A stretch of DNA of 64,000 nt from Rattus norvegicus (taxonomy: Eukaryota > Chordata > Mammalia > Rodentia > Muridae): NCBI RefSeq assembly GCF_036323735.1, contig NC_086019.1:235007602-235071601 (forward strand), read 5' to 3'. The translations under genes were made by a program, and so were the position numbers. The notes under the pieces are model-generated. The model searched no databases, was not told the DNA's origin, and saw only the letters and a list, made by a program, of their open reading frames with translations. Below, piece by piece: positions 36,209-48,551 of this stretch (positions within the stretch are counted from its first letter, which is position 1; every line of letters begins with the position of its first letter).

Positions 36209-36977
36209 TCCTCTGATAAAAATCTCTGAATGAAAAAGAAACAGGAGGCTGTCTTTGGTGAACTTCAGGTGCAAAATCACTTCAATTTCATTTTTAAAAA
36301 GTCATTAAAATGAGAAAAAATAAATATACATAGGTGTGTCCCTAGAAATTCTTTAGCACAACAATCTTCTCAAATATCGAGAAGGGTGAGAAATATCAAC
36401 AACCCAGAAATTCTAATACATAACTGAATGTTCCATCAACTGAGACAAAAATTATATATTCAGGCTTCACAATACTCAGTTTTTATACTTTGCAATTCAT
36501 TTCTCATCTATAACTGGCAGAACTTCAAATATATACATATAAACACATACACTTATATATGAGGCTAGGCTGAATTTACCATATCTTTTTTCACAAAATA
36601 GATTTTATGTTAACATAATTTAACATTAAAATTATATATAATGATCAGATTTCAGGGGCCCACGCCTGTTGTCTCAACATCATGTGATAGAGGACAGAAG
36701 CCCACCAGACATTTAATTCAGCCTAGGAGACAACCCTGCCCCAACAACAACAACAGATCACAGCTGATGACATGGTTATTATAAACCAGAAATGCGCTCC
36801 CACAAGAAAACGTCTTAAAAGTTTACTTCTGTGATGTGCAAAAATGATATTTTGCTAATTAAAAACAAACAAAATAAAAACATGATGAGATAAAACAGTC
36901 AAGGGCCAAGAGATAAATTCAACTTTAATTTAAATCTCTATTGCTTTTGTATAGGTTTTCTAACGGGCCTGCATGCT

Positions 36978-36981
<4 letters not shown>

Positions 36982-37008
<27 letters not shown>

Positions 37009-37180
37009 GATTTATTTATTATATATCTAAGTACACTGTAGCTGTCTTCAGATACACCAGAAGAGGGCATCAGATCTCTTTACAGATGGTTGTGAGCCAC
37101 CATGTGGTTGCTGGGAATTGAACTCATGACCTTTGGAAGAGCAGTTGGGTGCTCTTAACCGCTGAGCCATCTCTCCAGCC
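36982..37180 (-). mobile_element. B2 SINE with intact target-site duplication
   Basis: Antisense B2 with a 29-nt T run (36980-37008). The 14-bp direct repeat cctgcatgcttctt flanks it perfectly (36968-36981 and 37181-37194). Low divergence and an intact duplication indicate a recent insertion. It is in the sense direction of Rfx3, about 0.75 kb upstream of the leader exon's acceptor. Confidence 0.95.
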
Positions 37181-37329
37181 CCTGCATGCTTCTTATAATC
37201 TGAAATATAAAATTACTTTTAAAATGGACCTGCACATGCAGACTTTATGACTTCATATTCTTAAATACATTAATTAGAAAAAGTTGATAGATCCTTTGTG
37301 AATGACAGTTGGTTACTTTTAGAGTCTCT

Positions 37330-37463
37330 TATTATTTTCTTCAAGTTGGGCAAGGTGACACAGTATCTTTATTTAATCCTAGTACTATGAGTTCAAGGCC
37401 AGCCAGCTATACACTGTGAATTCCAGGCCAACTAGGACTACATAGTAAGACTCTGTCTCAAAA
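37330..37463 (+). mobile_element. B1 SINE (diverged)
   Basis: gggcaaggtgacacagtatctttatttaatcc ... gttcaaggccagccagc ... aagactctgtctcaaaat. Confidence 0.75.
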
Positions 37464-37469
37464 TATCTT

Positions 37470-38270
37470 TTTCATTACCACTGTAATGGCTATTAGCTAT
37501 TTTAACAATTTAATATGACACATTATACTCAATTTACACCATGTGGGATTTCCAAAGCTTGACATTTTCCAGTTTTAAATGGTACACTCTCAACTTTGAG
37601 TCCTTTATATTCCTTTCACACTCCTCTCTTGCTATAACTTCAATTACACGTATGTAAAACCATCACATGTGACTGTTCAGAATCATTCACTGCTCATTTT
37701 CCTTTAAGCTTTTATATCTGGACTCTTCAGAATTGAATGCATTTGATATATGTGAAACTAACTTTTTCTTAATATCGTAGAGGTGGTAAATCAATACCTT
37801 TTAATCATTGATCATTCTAATTAGAGAATTTTTACTGGTTTTAATTATTTTGCCTTTGATTTTTACCTGTTCATTTATTATTATCATAATTATTCTACTG
37901 TGTGCTTGTTTGTTTTGCATAGATGTTTACACATAAACTTGGTCCATACCTTCTCTATTATCTTTTCTCTTTACCTAAGGCTGCATTTTCTTTGACATCT
38001 CTAGAAGACTTTTTTTAAATCATATATTGAGCATTGTAACAATAAAATGTTACAATGTCTATGTTACTGTGTTTATGTTCCTTTAGAAAGTAGCAATCTT
38101 TGGACTCAACCAATAAAAGCATCAGCTAAACTATCAGAACCCAAAACTGAGAACAGAAATTATTCTCTGCATTGCCTTTAACTGTTCTTCCTCGTGAAGT
38201 CAACTTATATACTCATCTACCCTTGTGCCCAGTTTATGTATTTTGAATTTGGGTTAAATATAAAATGCTA
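37470..38270. other. AT-rich intronic sequence, nothing recognised
   Basis: No features that I can support. Confidence 0.45.
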
Positions 38271-38276
38271 AAAAAT

Positions 38277-38301
38277 CGTGTATGCGCGCGCGTGTGCGCG
38301 C

Positions 38302-38354
<53 letters not shown>

Positions 38355-38360
38355 TGCGCG
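38277..38360. repeat. 84-bp alternating (CG)n/(TG)n tract
   Basis: Strict pyrimidine-purine alternation for 84 bp: a CG-rich block at 38283-38304, a long TG block, then tacgtgcgcg. Strong Z-DNA potential. Confidence 0.95.
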
Positions 38361-38369
38361 AGCGTGTAT

Positions 38370-38474
38370 AATTAGCTGAGCATGGCACTGCATGCCTTAT
38401 CCCAACATTCAGATGGCAGAGGAGCAGTTCCGGATCCTGGGTCAGCCTGTGCTATATGTTGAGACCCAATGCTA

Positions 38475-38506
<32 letters not shown>

Positions 38507-38508
38507 AA
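38370..38508 (+). mobile_element. B1-like SINE with A-rich tail
   Basis: agctgagcatggcactgcatgcc ... cctgtgctatatgttgagaccc, followed by A18 and aaaagaaaag. Confidence 0.7.
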
Positions 38509-38509
38509 T

Positions 38510-39348
38510 AAACCCCAAATCTTAAAAGTTTAAATATTCAAGTTAAATTATAATCACGATGACAAAAATATTTGTCATAAGTCATATAGTTACTAACATG
38601 AACAGAACTGTCTTCCGTATATGTCAGTGTTGGCTGAACAATAAGTAAGATATCACCACAGTCTGCTGCCAAGCTGCCTTCGATCCGTCCTTTCTGAATA
38701 CTACCTTCCTATTTTCATTCAAGTCAAAATGAAAATAGATAATTCAGAACACTTCAAGTTCTCAGAACTCTCCTCTCTTGCCAATTCTAGCATCAATTTG
38801 CTCTCGTTAAATGTAAATGTCTTTATACTTATATTTAAACTTTACAGAAACATTTATCTCTCTCCAGGGAAACATAAGTGGTTTAAAGGAGAAATTACTA
38901 TAAAGGTAACTAAGTACCTTTATATTTTTTAAAACCATATTCATATAATCTCCCAAGAGCAGATACTGGCTGAGCATGAATTTCTCAACCAACAGACATT
39001 AGACAGACTAACACAAACTCTTAGACATACTAAGGGCCAATGTAGCTCTGAGGCCTAGGGATCATAGTGTTTTAAGGATCCAAAATATCTTTTGAATTAT
39101 CCTAGGGAATGAAGAATAATTGAAAATCAAATATTTAACATCTGGTGTTAACACAGCATCAGCCATAAACCCTAATTATGTGTTTATAGTCTGTACAGGA
39201 AGATATAATTCATAAGTGTCCTCAAATTTGCTAGGACCTTCACTCTTACCATACCTGACAGATTCTAGAAAGTGAAACTCCAGATATTTCCCTCTGGGAT
39301 AGGTAAATACAGGTACCCTCCAAGGAAGCAATCCGCCCCTAATGCTTC

Positions 39349-39350
<2 letters not shown>
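38510..39350. other. Intronic sequence, nothing recognised
   Basis: AT-rich; no supported feature. Confidence 0.45.

Positions 39351-39352
<2 letters not shown>

Positions 39353-39400
<48 letters not shown>
39353..39400. repeat. (AC)24 microsatellite
   Basis: Uninterrupted AC tract. Confidence 0.97.
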
Positions 39401-39406
<6 letters not shown>

Positions 39407-39764
39407 TATATTTACAGAAGCTTCATTCACTGTCAAAGTGCTTGTGCGAGCCAACAATTGGAAAGTATGGGGCAAGCAGTGCTCGAGATAGCCAGACACC
39501 TCGGCCTTACAAAATCACAGCTGCAACCGTCTGCTTTACTGTGCTTTCTGTGATGCAGAAACAAGCCTGTGGCCTAGTCCTCAGCCTGTAGAAGCATTCT
39601 ACCACAGGTTCCTGTGTGGTGACAGCTCCCGACCACAGGGGCTGCAGGAGATAAGACCATGCCAACAACCCACGCACGCCACGCACGCCTCCAACCTTAG
39701 CTGAGTAAGAGTTCAGATTTAAAACCATTTTTAGGTTCTCTTAATTACTTATCAATTAAAGTTA

Positions 39765-39965
39765 CTTGGAAAGAGATTTTGTGTTCTTGCTCTTTTTGTC
39801 CTCTTGCCCTTCCCCTTCTCTCCCCATTTCCCTCCCCCTACCCTCTCCACGTGCTCATGGCTGCCCTCTATTCCTCTACTCTCTCACTCTGCCTTTCCCT
39901 GTCTCTACTACCCTCTCAGCCCTGAATAAACTCTATTCTATACTAAAAAAGTAAAATAAAAAAGA
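39765..39965 (+). repeat. Pyrimidine-rich retro-insert end with AATAAA
   Basis: A long C/T-rich stretch ends in ccctgaataaactctattctatac, then an A-rich tail (39944-39966). It looks like the 3' end of a retroposed or LTR sequence; the family was not identified. Confidence 0.4.
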
Positions 39966-40304
39966 GAGATTTCTTAGTTTCAAGTCACCACAGCTTCTTA
40001 ATAGTATTTAAAATGACCAATTTCTTTTTACAAAGGAACATTAACACAACAATGTGCTCAGTCACATAAAAAAGTCCTGTTACATAAGCGTGCAATGCTG
40101 TGAGGATGGAGAAACTCTGACCATAACTTCATCCCCAGGCTTATATAAGATGAGGTCAGACAGCTCACAGCTGCTCATTTCTCATTGGCAAATGACTCTG
40201 CCAAAGTTTAGTCTCCTCAGGTACACATAAAGTAATTGATAAGCCACCACAATTTACAGGACAATTACCATTGAATGATGATTTTTTTTCTGAGAACTTG
40301 GAAA

Positions 40305-40470
40305 ACATTTTTTAAGATTTTTTTTTTTAACATACATGAGTACATTGTCACTCTCTTTGGAGAGAGTATCAGATCCCATTACAGGTGGTTGTGAGCCACC
40401 ATAATGTGGAACTCAGGACCTCTGGAAGAACAGTCTATGCTCTTAAGCTCTGAGCCATCTCTCTGGGCAG
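40305..40470 (-). mobile_element. B2/B3 SINE
   Basis: Antisense: T-rich tail, atcagatcccattacaggtggttgtgagccacc, aagctctgagccatctctctggg. Confidence 0.85.
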
Positions 40471-40514
40471 AACTTGGCAATTCCTTAAATAAAATAAATT
40501 ATTCCAATGTGGCA

Positions 40515-40612
40515 GCAAGCATTGAGTTGGGAAAGTGTGGCAGGAAGATAATCTGACTACATGAGTTTGGGGCCACCAGACTAGAAAACATAGTGAGACT
40601 CTATTAAAAAAA
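40515..40612 (+). mobile_element. B1 fragment
   Basis: atgagtttggggccaccagactagaaaacatagtgagactct resembles the B1 3' half, with an A-rich tail. Confidence 0.55.
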
Positions 40613-41296
40613 CAAAAAGCAAGATAAATATATACTATTTCCAATTTTTCTCTCATTATGATGATCATAATATTCTTAAATGTCACAGGCCTGTTCTCCA
40701 TTTAATTAAATTAATCAGTCATAAATTTTGACTCACTCTTTTAGATGTTTAATTTTCACTTGGATTATAGAACACAAGATAAAATCGAGTCAAATCACTA
40801 CTTTCAGAGCAGTTCACACACTGACTAGCCATAAAGCTGCTCAGCACCAGTGAGGTAAAGTCCTGTTGCCATCATGCATGCCAGGGCACCTGTTTATGTT
40901 CTACAGGGGCAGCACAGTAACATTGTAAAGGCTCAAACAGTAAATACCTTGGGTTTGGTGGACTCAAATATCTCTGAGGCAAACAATTCACATTTGCTGT
41001 GAAAGCAGTTACATATAAGATACAAACAAATGAGTATGGATAACACATGGATGAGAAAACACATGTCTACTATATGTTAGTCATTACACAATGTGTTCGT
41101 GTGTGTATATGTGTGTAAATGTAAACTTAAACATACAGATGTCCACGTTAAACGTTGTACTTTTTTTCTGTTTTAAGTAGTAAAGTAATTTTAGGTGCTA
41201 GGGATCAAACACAGGGCATGTATGCTTCCACTGAGCCACGTTCTGAGCTAACAAAGGTTATTTTTACAAAACAAAATTTAAATATGGTTTCAAACA

Positions 41297-41510
41297 GGGC
41301 TGGAAAGATGTCTCAACAGTTAAGAGCACTTACTGCTTTTGCAGAGGACCTGGGTTCATTTCCCAACACTTACATACTGGCTCATAACCATCCCCAAATC
41401 CAGTTTCCAGGATATCCAATGTCCTCTCTGGCTTCCAAGAACACAAAACATGCACACAGTGCACATATACATATGCAGGCACACATGTACATTAAAATAA
41501 ATCTTTAGCA
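41297..41510 (+). mobile_element. B3/B2-family SINE
   Basis: Starts gggctggaaagatgtctcaacag, runs through ctggcttccaagaacac and ends attaaaataaatctttag. Confidence 0.88.
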
Positions 41511-41706
41511 TTTGTCTGAAATAATAAGATAATAGCTGAATTTACCCCCAAAACCATGAAGGCAGCACCAACCACTTCTGCTCTAGACTACTGCCTCTCA
41601 ATCTACAGAATGCATATTAATTACATGCTGTTCTTAATAGAGATTGTGATTCAGTAGAACCAGGTGGGGGTCTAAGATTCTAAGACTCCACTACTCTCCC
41701 ACTTGA

Positions 41707-41935
41707 CTAAAGTTAAAAGGACTAAAGAAATGGCTAAGTAATCAAGAAGACATGCTACTCTTTCAGAGGACCTGTCTTTAGTTCCAACCCAGAAGGCAGC
41801 TTACGACCACCTATAACTGAGCGTCAGGGTATCTGATATCCCCTTGTAGTCTCTACAGGCAACAGAACACACATGCACTTACCCCCAAAGGAACATATGC
41901 AACAATACAATGTAACAAAATCTTTTTTTTGAAGT
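41707..41935 (+). mobile_element. B3-family SINE (diverged)
   Basis: ggactaaagaaatggctaag ... agaggacctgtctttagttcc ... aaatctttttttt. Second copy of the same family within 200 bp and in the same orientation. Confidence 0.75.
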
Positions 41936-42604
41936 TGAACCTCATCACAGGGTCTTTGGGTAGCAGAAATCTGTTAAGTCTGTGTGAAGAGGGCTCCTAT
42001 CTACTACATGATAGCTGTGATGACTAAAACTGCCTAACTGATAATAAAGTTTTAAATAAATATTTCTGTAATGAACACATAAATGAACAAAGGAAACGCT
42101 CTGAATACAATGCTAAGCTCTTTCTTATGTCATTATGATGTTACTTATGGGTTTGTCATTTACATGCTCATCTTAGTAATAAACTTACTGAAATTAACAG
42201 TGCCTCTAACATCTTAGGTTTTCTTTACCTGGTTAAATCACACAGCTGGTATTTATAAATAGTACAAACACTGGAGCTTAGATCTTGACAAATCACTCTT
42301 AGGACAAATGCATTCAAGTTACTCTTCTATGTTCATCCACAATGATCATCATTTATTCACACAAGTACACCATGCCTGTTATACATCAAGGCCTTCATAC
42401 ATTCTGCTTTCCCAAATTAAGCCATTCTCCTTACTACTTAGAGTTTCAACACCATCCCACCTGTTTAGAAGTGACGAAAATAAGTAACACCCTCTCCCCA
42501 ACTACTTTCCTCAATGAATGTGCAGCTTTCTCTCTAAGCACTGAATCTTCTTCAAACCTTTCTTTATATTATATAATTCATTGCTTCAGAGTTCATTCTT
42601 TTAT

Positions 42605-42800
42605 TTTACGGGTACAGGTGATTTACCTACATGTCCAGCCATTCACCATAGGCATAAAGTACCCACAGAGACCAGAAGATAGACTGTATCCCCTGGAAGT
42701 GGATTACTGATTTTTAGCCTCTATGTGGTGGTGGTAACACAAACCAGGTCCTCTGCAAGAGCCACAAGTAGCATTCACTGCTCAGCCATCTCCCCATCGT
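42605..42800 (-). mobile_element. B3-family SINE (diverged)
   Basis: Antisense pattern ending gcattcactgctcagccatctcccc. Confidence 0.75.
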
Positions 42801-42819
42801 GGACTAAGTTTTTCAAGAG

Positions 42820-44580
42820 TGTCTACTCTCTCCATATCTGTTCAATATAGTGCTTGAAGTTCTATCTAGAACAAGGCAATTAAAGGAGATCAGAGGATAC
42901 AAATTGGAAACAAGTTAAAGTAGCCTAAGTGGCAAATAATGTAATACACATAACTTACCCAAAAAATTCTCTCAGCAGCTCCTACAGCTGATAAGCACCT
43001 TCAGCAAGGTGGTTGAATACAAGATTAACTCAAAAAAAAATAAGTAGCATACCTGTATACAAATAGACTGAGAAAGAAATCAAGAAACAATATCTTTCAC
43101 AATAGCCTCGAATAATATAAAACATCTTGGAGTAACTCTAACCAAGCAAGTAAAAGAGTTCTATGATAAAAGCTTCAAGGATTGGAAGAAAGAACTTGAA
43201 GATCTCAGAAAAAGAAAAGACGGAAGACTCCTTTTTCATGGATACATAGTGTTAACACACTAAAAAGGGCCATCCTACCAAAAGCAATCTACAGATTAAA
43301 TGCAATCCCAATCAAAATTTCAAGAGAATTCTTTGCAGACTTCAAAAGGACATTACACAACTTCATATGGAAGAACAAAAAAACCCATGATAGACAAAAC
43401 AATCCTGAGCAATAATAAAACTTCCAGGCTATCACCATTCTTAATTTCAAGCTGTACTACATAGTTATAGTAATAAAACACACATGATATCGGCACAGAA
43501 ACAGACACATTGCTCAGCTGAATTGAATCGAAGACCCAAAGGTAAGCCCACACACCTATAAACACCTAATTTTTTATTTTAAAAAAAGCATGAAAATACA
43601 TACTGGAAAAAGAAAGCATCTTTAAAGAATGGTGCTGGTCTCACTGGCTGTCTAAATGTAGAATGATGAGAACAAACTCATGTCTGTACCTCACCACACT
43701 CACATCCAAGCGCCTCAAGAGACCAACATAAAGTCACACCCACTAAACCTCACAGAGGAGGAAGAGAGGACAGCCGTGAACACATTAGGACATGAGATGA
43801 CTTTCTGAACAGAACATTGATAGAGCAGGCACTGATATCTACAATTAATAAATGTGACTTCATAAAACGGAAAGCTTCTATAAGGCAAATGACACTGTCA
43901 AAAAGACAAATGACAGCCTACAGAACGGGAAAAGATTTTCACCAACTCCATATGTGACAGAGGACTAATAGTCAAAATACATAAGGAACTCAAGAAAGTA
44001 GACACCAACAAACCAAGCAATCTAATTGTAAAATGGAGTACATATCTAGACAGAGAATCTCAGCAGAGGAATCTCAAGTGGATGAAAAACAAAGAAACGT
44101 GTTAGCCTTTTGTCAAAATGTATAAGTCTAATGTCCTTAGCCATCAGGAAAATGTAAATCAGAACCACTTTGAGATTCCACTTTACATCTGTCAGAATGC
44201 CTAACATCAAAAACACAGTGACAACCTATGCTGGCAAAGATGTGGAGCAAGAGGAACACCTCTCCATTGCTATTGGAATGTAAACTTGAACAGTTGCTAT
44301 GGAAATCAATAAGATGGTTCCTCACAAAATTGGTAATTAATATACCAAGACCCAGCTACACCCTCCTGGGCACATACACAAAGGATGCTCCATCCAACCA
44401 CAGGACACTTGCTCAACTGTGTTCACAGAAGCTTTATTCATAACAGCCAGAAATGGAAAGAACCTAACTGTTCCTCAACAGAAACACGGGTGAAGTAAAT
44501 GAGATACACTTACCCAATGGAGTGTTACTCAGCCGTCTAGAAAGTTTAGTGTTGAATAATGGAAGCATATTTCTATTTCT
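42820..44580 (+). mobile_element. L1 ORF2 3' part (inactive, 5'-truncated)
   Basis: Runs in L1 ORF2 order: gtgcttgaagttctatctag, gtggttgaatacaagattaac, gagttctatgataaaagctt, ttcatatggaagaacaaaa, gacttcataaaacggaaagc, and ending near ctcagccgtctagaaag. Several frameshifts. It abuts an oppositely oriented L1. Confidence 0.9.
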
Positions 44581-44589
44581 AAATTTTGA

Positions 44590-45290
44590 GGAGCTTATAC
44601 AGTAGGAGGAGGTTTATTTTATCTTATTTTATTTTTTAACTTTCTCTTATACAATATATCCCTACTGAGGCTTTACCTCCCTCCATTCCTCCCAGTATGT
44701 TCCCAACTCCCCTCCTCCCACAGATCCTCTCCTTACTTCTATCTCTCTCAAAAAAGGGAAGGCCTTGCAGGGCATCACCTGAGCATGGCACAGTAAGATA
44801 CAAAAATGACCAGGGCACAGCCTTACATCGAGGCTGGGTAAGAGAATCCGGTAGAGGTAAGAGTGGGCAAAAGAGCCGGACACACTCCCACTGTCAGGAG
44901 TCTCATAAACCCACCCAGCCAACAACCACAGCATGTATTCGGAAGCCCTAGCAATGACCCACGCAGGCCCCACAATACCTGCTTCACTCTGTGTGCCCCA
45001 GTGAACACTGCTTAGTTGGTTCCATGGCCCTTGCTCTCCCCTCAGGTTGCTACAACTCCTCCTGCCCTTCTGTGGTATTCCTTGAGCTACAAGAAGAGGA
45101 ACCTGATTGAGACCTCCAATCTGGGTGTTCACTCTGCGTAACATTTGGGTGTGGGTCTCTGCATCTGTTCCTAACAGCTAATATTCACTTGTAAGTAAGT
45201 ACGTGCCATGTTTTTCTTGCTGGGTCTGGGTCACCTCACTCGGGATGATTTTTTTCTAGTTTCATCCATTTGCCTTTAAATTTAATTACG
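44590..45290 (-). mobile_element. L1 3' UTR and ORF2 end, inverted
   Basis: Antisense L1: a T-rich tail near 44612-44640, a C/T-rich 3' UTR, and antisense ORF2 terminus with ctgggtcacctcactcgggatg and tttcatccatttgcc. It abuts the plus-strand L1 tail to tail. Confidence 0.75.
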
Positions 45291-45299
45291 TTATTTTTT

Positions 45300-48000
45300 A
45301 AACATACAACTGACCATAAGTACATTTGTTGATAGAGTAAACATTTATGTTTAAATACCCTGTTTAAAAACAGTGAGTTCTTTCTGTTCCCTCTCAAATT
45401 CCTCATGTGGCACAGGAATCGGTTTCTGTTTCTCCTGCTTCAACCTCCGAAGTGCTAAACCTAGAGAATGGTGTCACTAGCCTGTTTTATACAGTGCATC
45501 AAACTCAGGACTTCCTGTATTCCAGGCAAAGATCTTCAACTACTTACAATGCCTTTCATCTGAGTGGGCAGCAACCAAGTTTCCACTCCATGACACTATC
45601 CTCTGACTACGTGTTTTATGACCAGATCTGACATGACGCACACGTGTTGATCGGCATTCTCTTTCCGGGGAACTGGAACTGGACTTACACTCTGATCTCT
45701 CCATCTGTGCTCATCACTCCAACTGAATATTTACACAGAGTGGTAAATGTGTGATGGTCTTGTGTATTTGCGAGCACAGGGTTTAATTTTATAAAGTAAA
45801 AAGGAGGGGCAGAAATGAAGAAAAGAGGCTTGCTTTAAGTTCCTAAGGGCATGATCCACACCACATCCAAGCCCTCGAGGACCATGTTTTACTGTGGGAT
45901 TTCAGAAGTCGTCCTTTGCGTCTGTATATGGAGATAGACTAAAGTTGATCTCTGACATTTACAAACAATATTGAGTTAAAATAAAAATACTTTTCATAGT
46001 AGACATGTTCACTATATACAGAGGCAAAATTATAACCACAAGATGCCTCAAAAATTGCAGAAGAGAAAATATTATATAAAGGGTTTGATAAATGTGTGGT
46101 TATTATGAAATACTAATAATAAAAACTATTGAAATGTGAGTGTGGATATATACAGACAAACATATCCTGAAACAAAAAGGTCTACAAATACTCTAGAACA
46201 ATTTTTAAACAATGGACCCTTCTAACTATACTCAAGATGATACTCTTAAGTGGTTAGCAGGAAGTACATTTTTAAGCCAGAAAAACTAGTAACTAGAGTA
46301 AAGTAATTGGGTAAATATAATCTATTTAGTCCAAAATAAATCAAAGAGCAGGAACTGGAGTACAGTCTGTCGAGTAGGTTAGAGTAGGTGTGAGCTGGGT
46401 ATAAGACAATAAGAAAATATCACCTGCCGTCCTCCTACTTACACATCCGTGGGGAAAGGACAGCAAACTAGATCTGAGCCAGCAAACTCTCTAAGACTCT
46501 TGCGAGCATATTGCTTCAAAATGGGAACCAAACTCCGGAGATTCCTGCAGCCAACTAATCTTACTTAATTAAAAAATTAAACTCTGCTAATTGAGTAATC
46601 CATTTTTTAGGTAGTTTCAATGTAAATGAAAAAAATCCCAGTAGTTTCTTTCATAGCGCAATCCAAAATAGCCATTATTTTCCAAGCAGAAAATGAAAAT
46701 GTCAAAAACAGTTTTGCTGTAGATATTTAGTTGTTTTCTGCCAAATTAATGAAAGGAAAATATTGCACTTTGAATTGGTTAATTACCGTGAATCCTTCTG
46801 CAAAAGGCTCCTGTTTGCAGAATCAAGCCAGCTTCAGTTGGCACATATCCCTCGTCTTCACGGAGACTGAACTATAGGCTCCACTGTAGGCAAGCATTCC
46901 GTTGTTGCCATCATTCACCAGCTTACCAGTGAGCCCTCACCACTCTGCACTCAACTGTCCAGATCCACCAGACAACAAGAAGGCCCTTGCCCAACAGGGA
47001 TGCAGCACATTTGCTGCTTTGAATGGTTAAGAACCAGCTTTAGAGTATACAATGAACAAGGACACCAAGATTTCTAAATCTTCTATAAACTACATGCACT
47101 GCAAGAAAATCCTCTGTGGCCATGTTACTTAAGCAAATCCTCCAGGAACAAACAACAGATGGAGGAGATCCTACAAAATGACCGTTAGTCACAAAGGTCA
47201 ATATTCATACCTCCCACGCCTCAGCATTATGACCAATAACAAGTACCAGGGAGACGGAGAGCTTATTTCCTAAGATACCCTACCCAAAAATACTTTAAAA
47301 CAATGCTTAGACATTAATGCAGAGAAGACAAAATGACACAAAATGTTATATATCCCGTTAGATAAATGGCAGCTGAGGGGTACAACCAGGATGTTGGAAA
47401 GAGCTAGAAACTGTGGAAAGACAGAATACAAATAAACAAAAAGGAGACAAAAGGGGACAAAAAAAAGCAACACAATTTTTTAAAAAGATGGGACAAAACC
47501 AATACTAAAATAAATGTGATCAAAAATTTGAAACTAAAAGGCATGGATTAGCAGGCTCCTATAAATAAAAGGTATAAGATGTTGCTTTAAAATGTACATA
47601 AAGAATAGACCCACAAAGATTAAAAGCAAAAGTATCAAAAAAAGACAGCATACTAGCTCCAGAGTAAGTCTGAAAATCTTCAGTAAATCTGAAGTTATTA
47701 CAACACTTGCAGAGAAAAGCAGCTACAGAGAAGAACTATTACCAGATATAAAGAGAATAATTTTATAATGATAAATTTGTGATTTTATCAAGAAGATCAA
47801 ATAATCTTAAATCATTATATGCCTAATTATTGAAGTTCAAAACATAAAAAAGGCAACAAAATAATAGGTTAAGATATATATTATCATCACCATGAAGTGG
47901 GTCTCAAATTACAAAATGTCTAAATCAAATAGAGCATAGTCTCTACTAACAATCACCTAGATTAAGAAAACACTAACAAAGGTCTTGGGAAACAGGAAGT
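45300..48000. other. Intronic sequence, largely repeat-poor
   Basis: Unique-looking sequence. The part at 46540-46880 is rich in TTAATTA/CTAATTG words and free of retroposons. From about 47500 the A-rich composition may be old L1, not identifiable. Confidence 0.4.
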
Positions 48001-48004
48001 ACAC

Positions 48005-48275
48005 ACGGGGGGGGGGGGACCTCAGCTCCAGCTGCTTATGTAGCAGAGGATGGCTTTGTCTGGCATCACTGGGAAGGGAACCCCTTGGTCCTCTGGAGGT
48101 TCAATGGCCCAGAGCAGGGGAATGCTAGGTCACTGAGGCAGACTGGGTGGGCAGGATGGAGAGCACCCTCATAGAGGTGGGGGTGGGGGTAGGGGGCTTG
48201 TGGAGGGAAAACTGGGAAGGGGGATAACATATGAATGTAAATAAATAAAATAACCAATAAAAAAGAATAAAATAT
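48005..48275 (+). mobile_element. L1 3' UTR fragment
   Basis: A G12 run (48007-48018) precedes cagctccagctgcttatgtagcagagg and gagcaccctcatagagg, ending gaatgtaaataaataaaataacc. It is 5'-truncated. Confidence 0.9.
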
Positions 48276-48551
48276 GTTTCTAAATTGCCAAAATATCAAA
48301 AAAATCAAAAATGAAATTAGTTATTTTTAAATGAATAAAAAGGAAAACATGACGTATTAAAATAAGTGTCACTGAAACAATATTTACAGAGAGATTTGTG
48401 GCAATAAATACCTATACTAAGAATGGAAGTCTGAGTGGCCTCAGCCTGAACCTCATAAGGAACAAACAAAAAAATCAAATGAGGATAAAACAAAAAAGAA
48501 AATGGATCTAAGTACAAAAGACCTTTCTAGGTCAGTAAAAATCTCTAGGAC

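Larger units (their letters stand above)
36167..36225 (-). other. Rfx3: Rfx3 non-coding leader exon (5' UTR exon, 59 nt)
   Basis: On the minus strand a strong acceptor (ttctttttcattcag|, ag at 36226-36227) is followed 59 nt later by a consensus donor (AAAGTG|gtaagt, gtaagt at 36161-36166). The exon contains two AUGs. One is followed at once by TAG; the other opens a 7-codon frame. There is no frame that could join in-frame to the RFX3 coding exon as an N-terminal extension. The exon matches my memory of an untranslated exon of vertebrate RFX3 mRNAs that joins directly to the AGACCATC-ATG exon. Splice signals and short length are seen; membership of Rfx3 mRNA is inferred and could be confirmed from any rat or mouse Rfx3 transcript. 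Confidence 0.75.

Noticed and set aside
44294..44307. GTTGCTATGGAAAT as a possible X-box
   Set aside because: Second half-site does not fit the consensus and it lies within L1 ORF2 sequence.
44662..45144. 160-codon minus-strand frame
   Set aside because: Lies within the inverted L1 3' UTR, whose open stretches are not coding.
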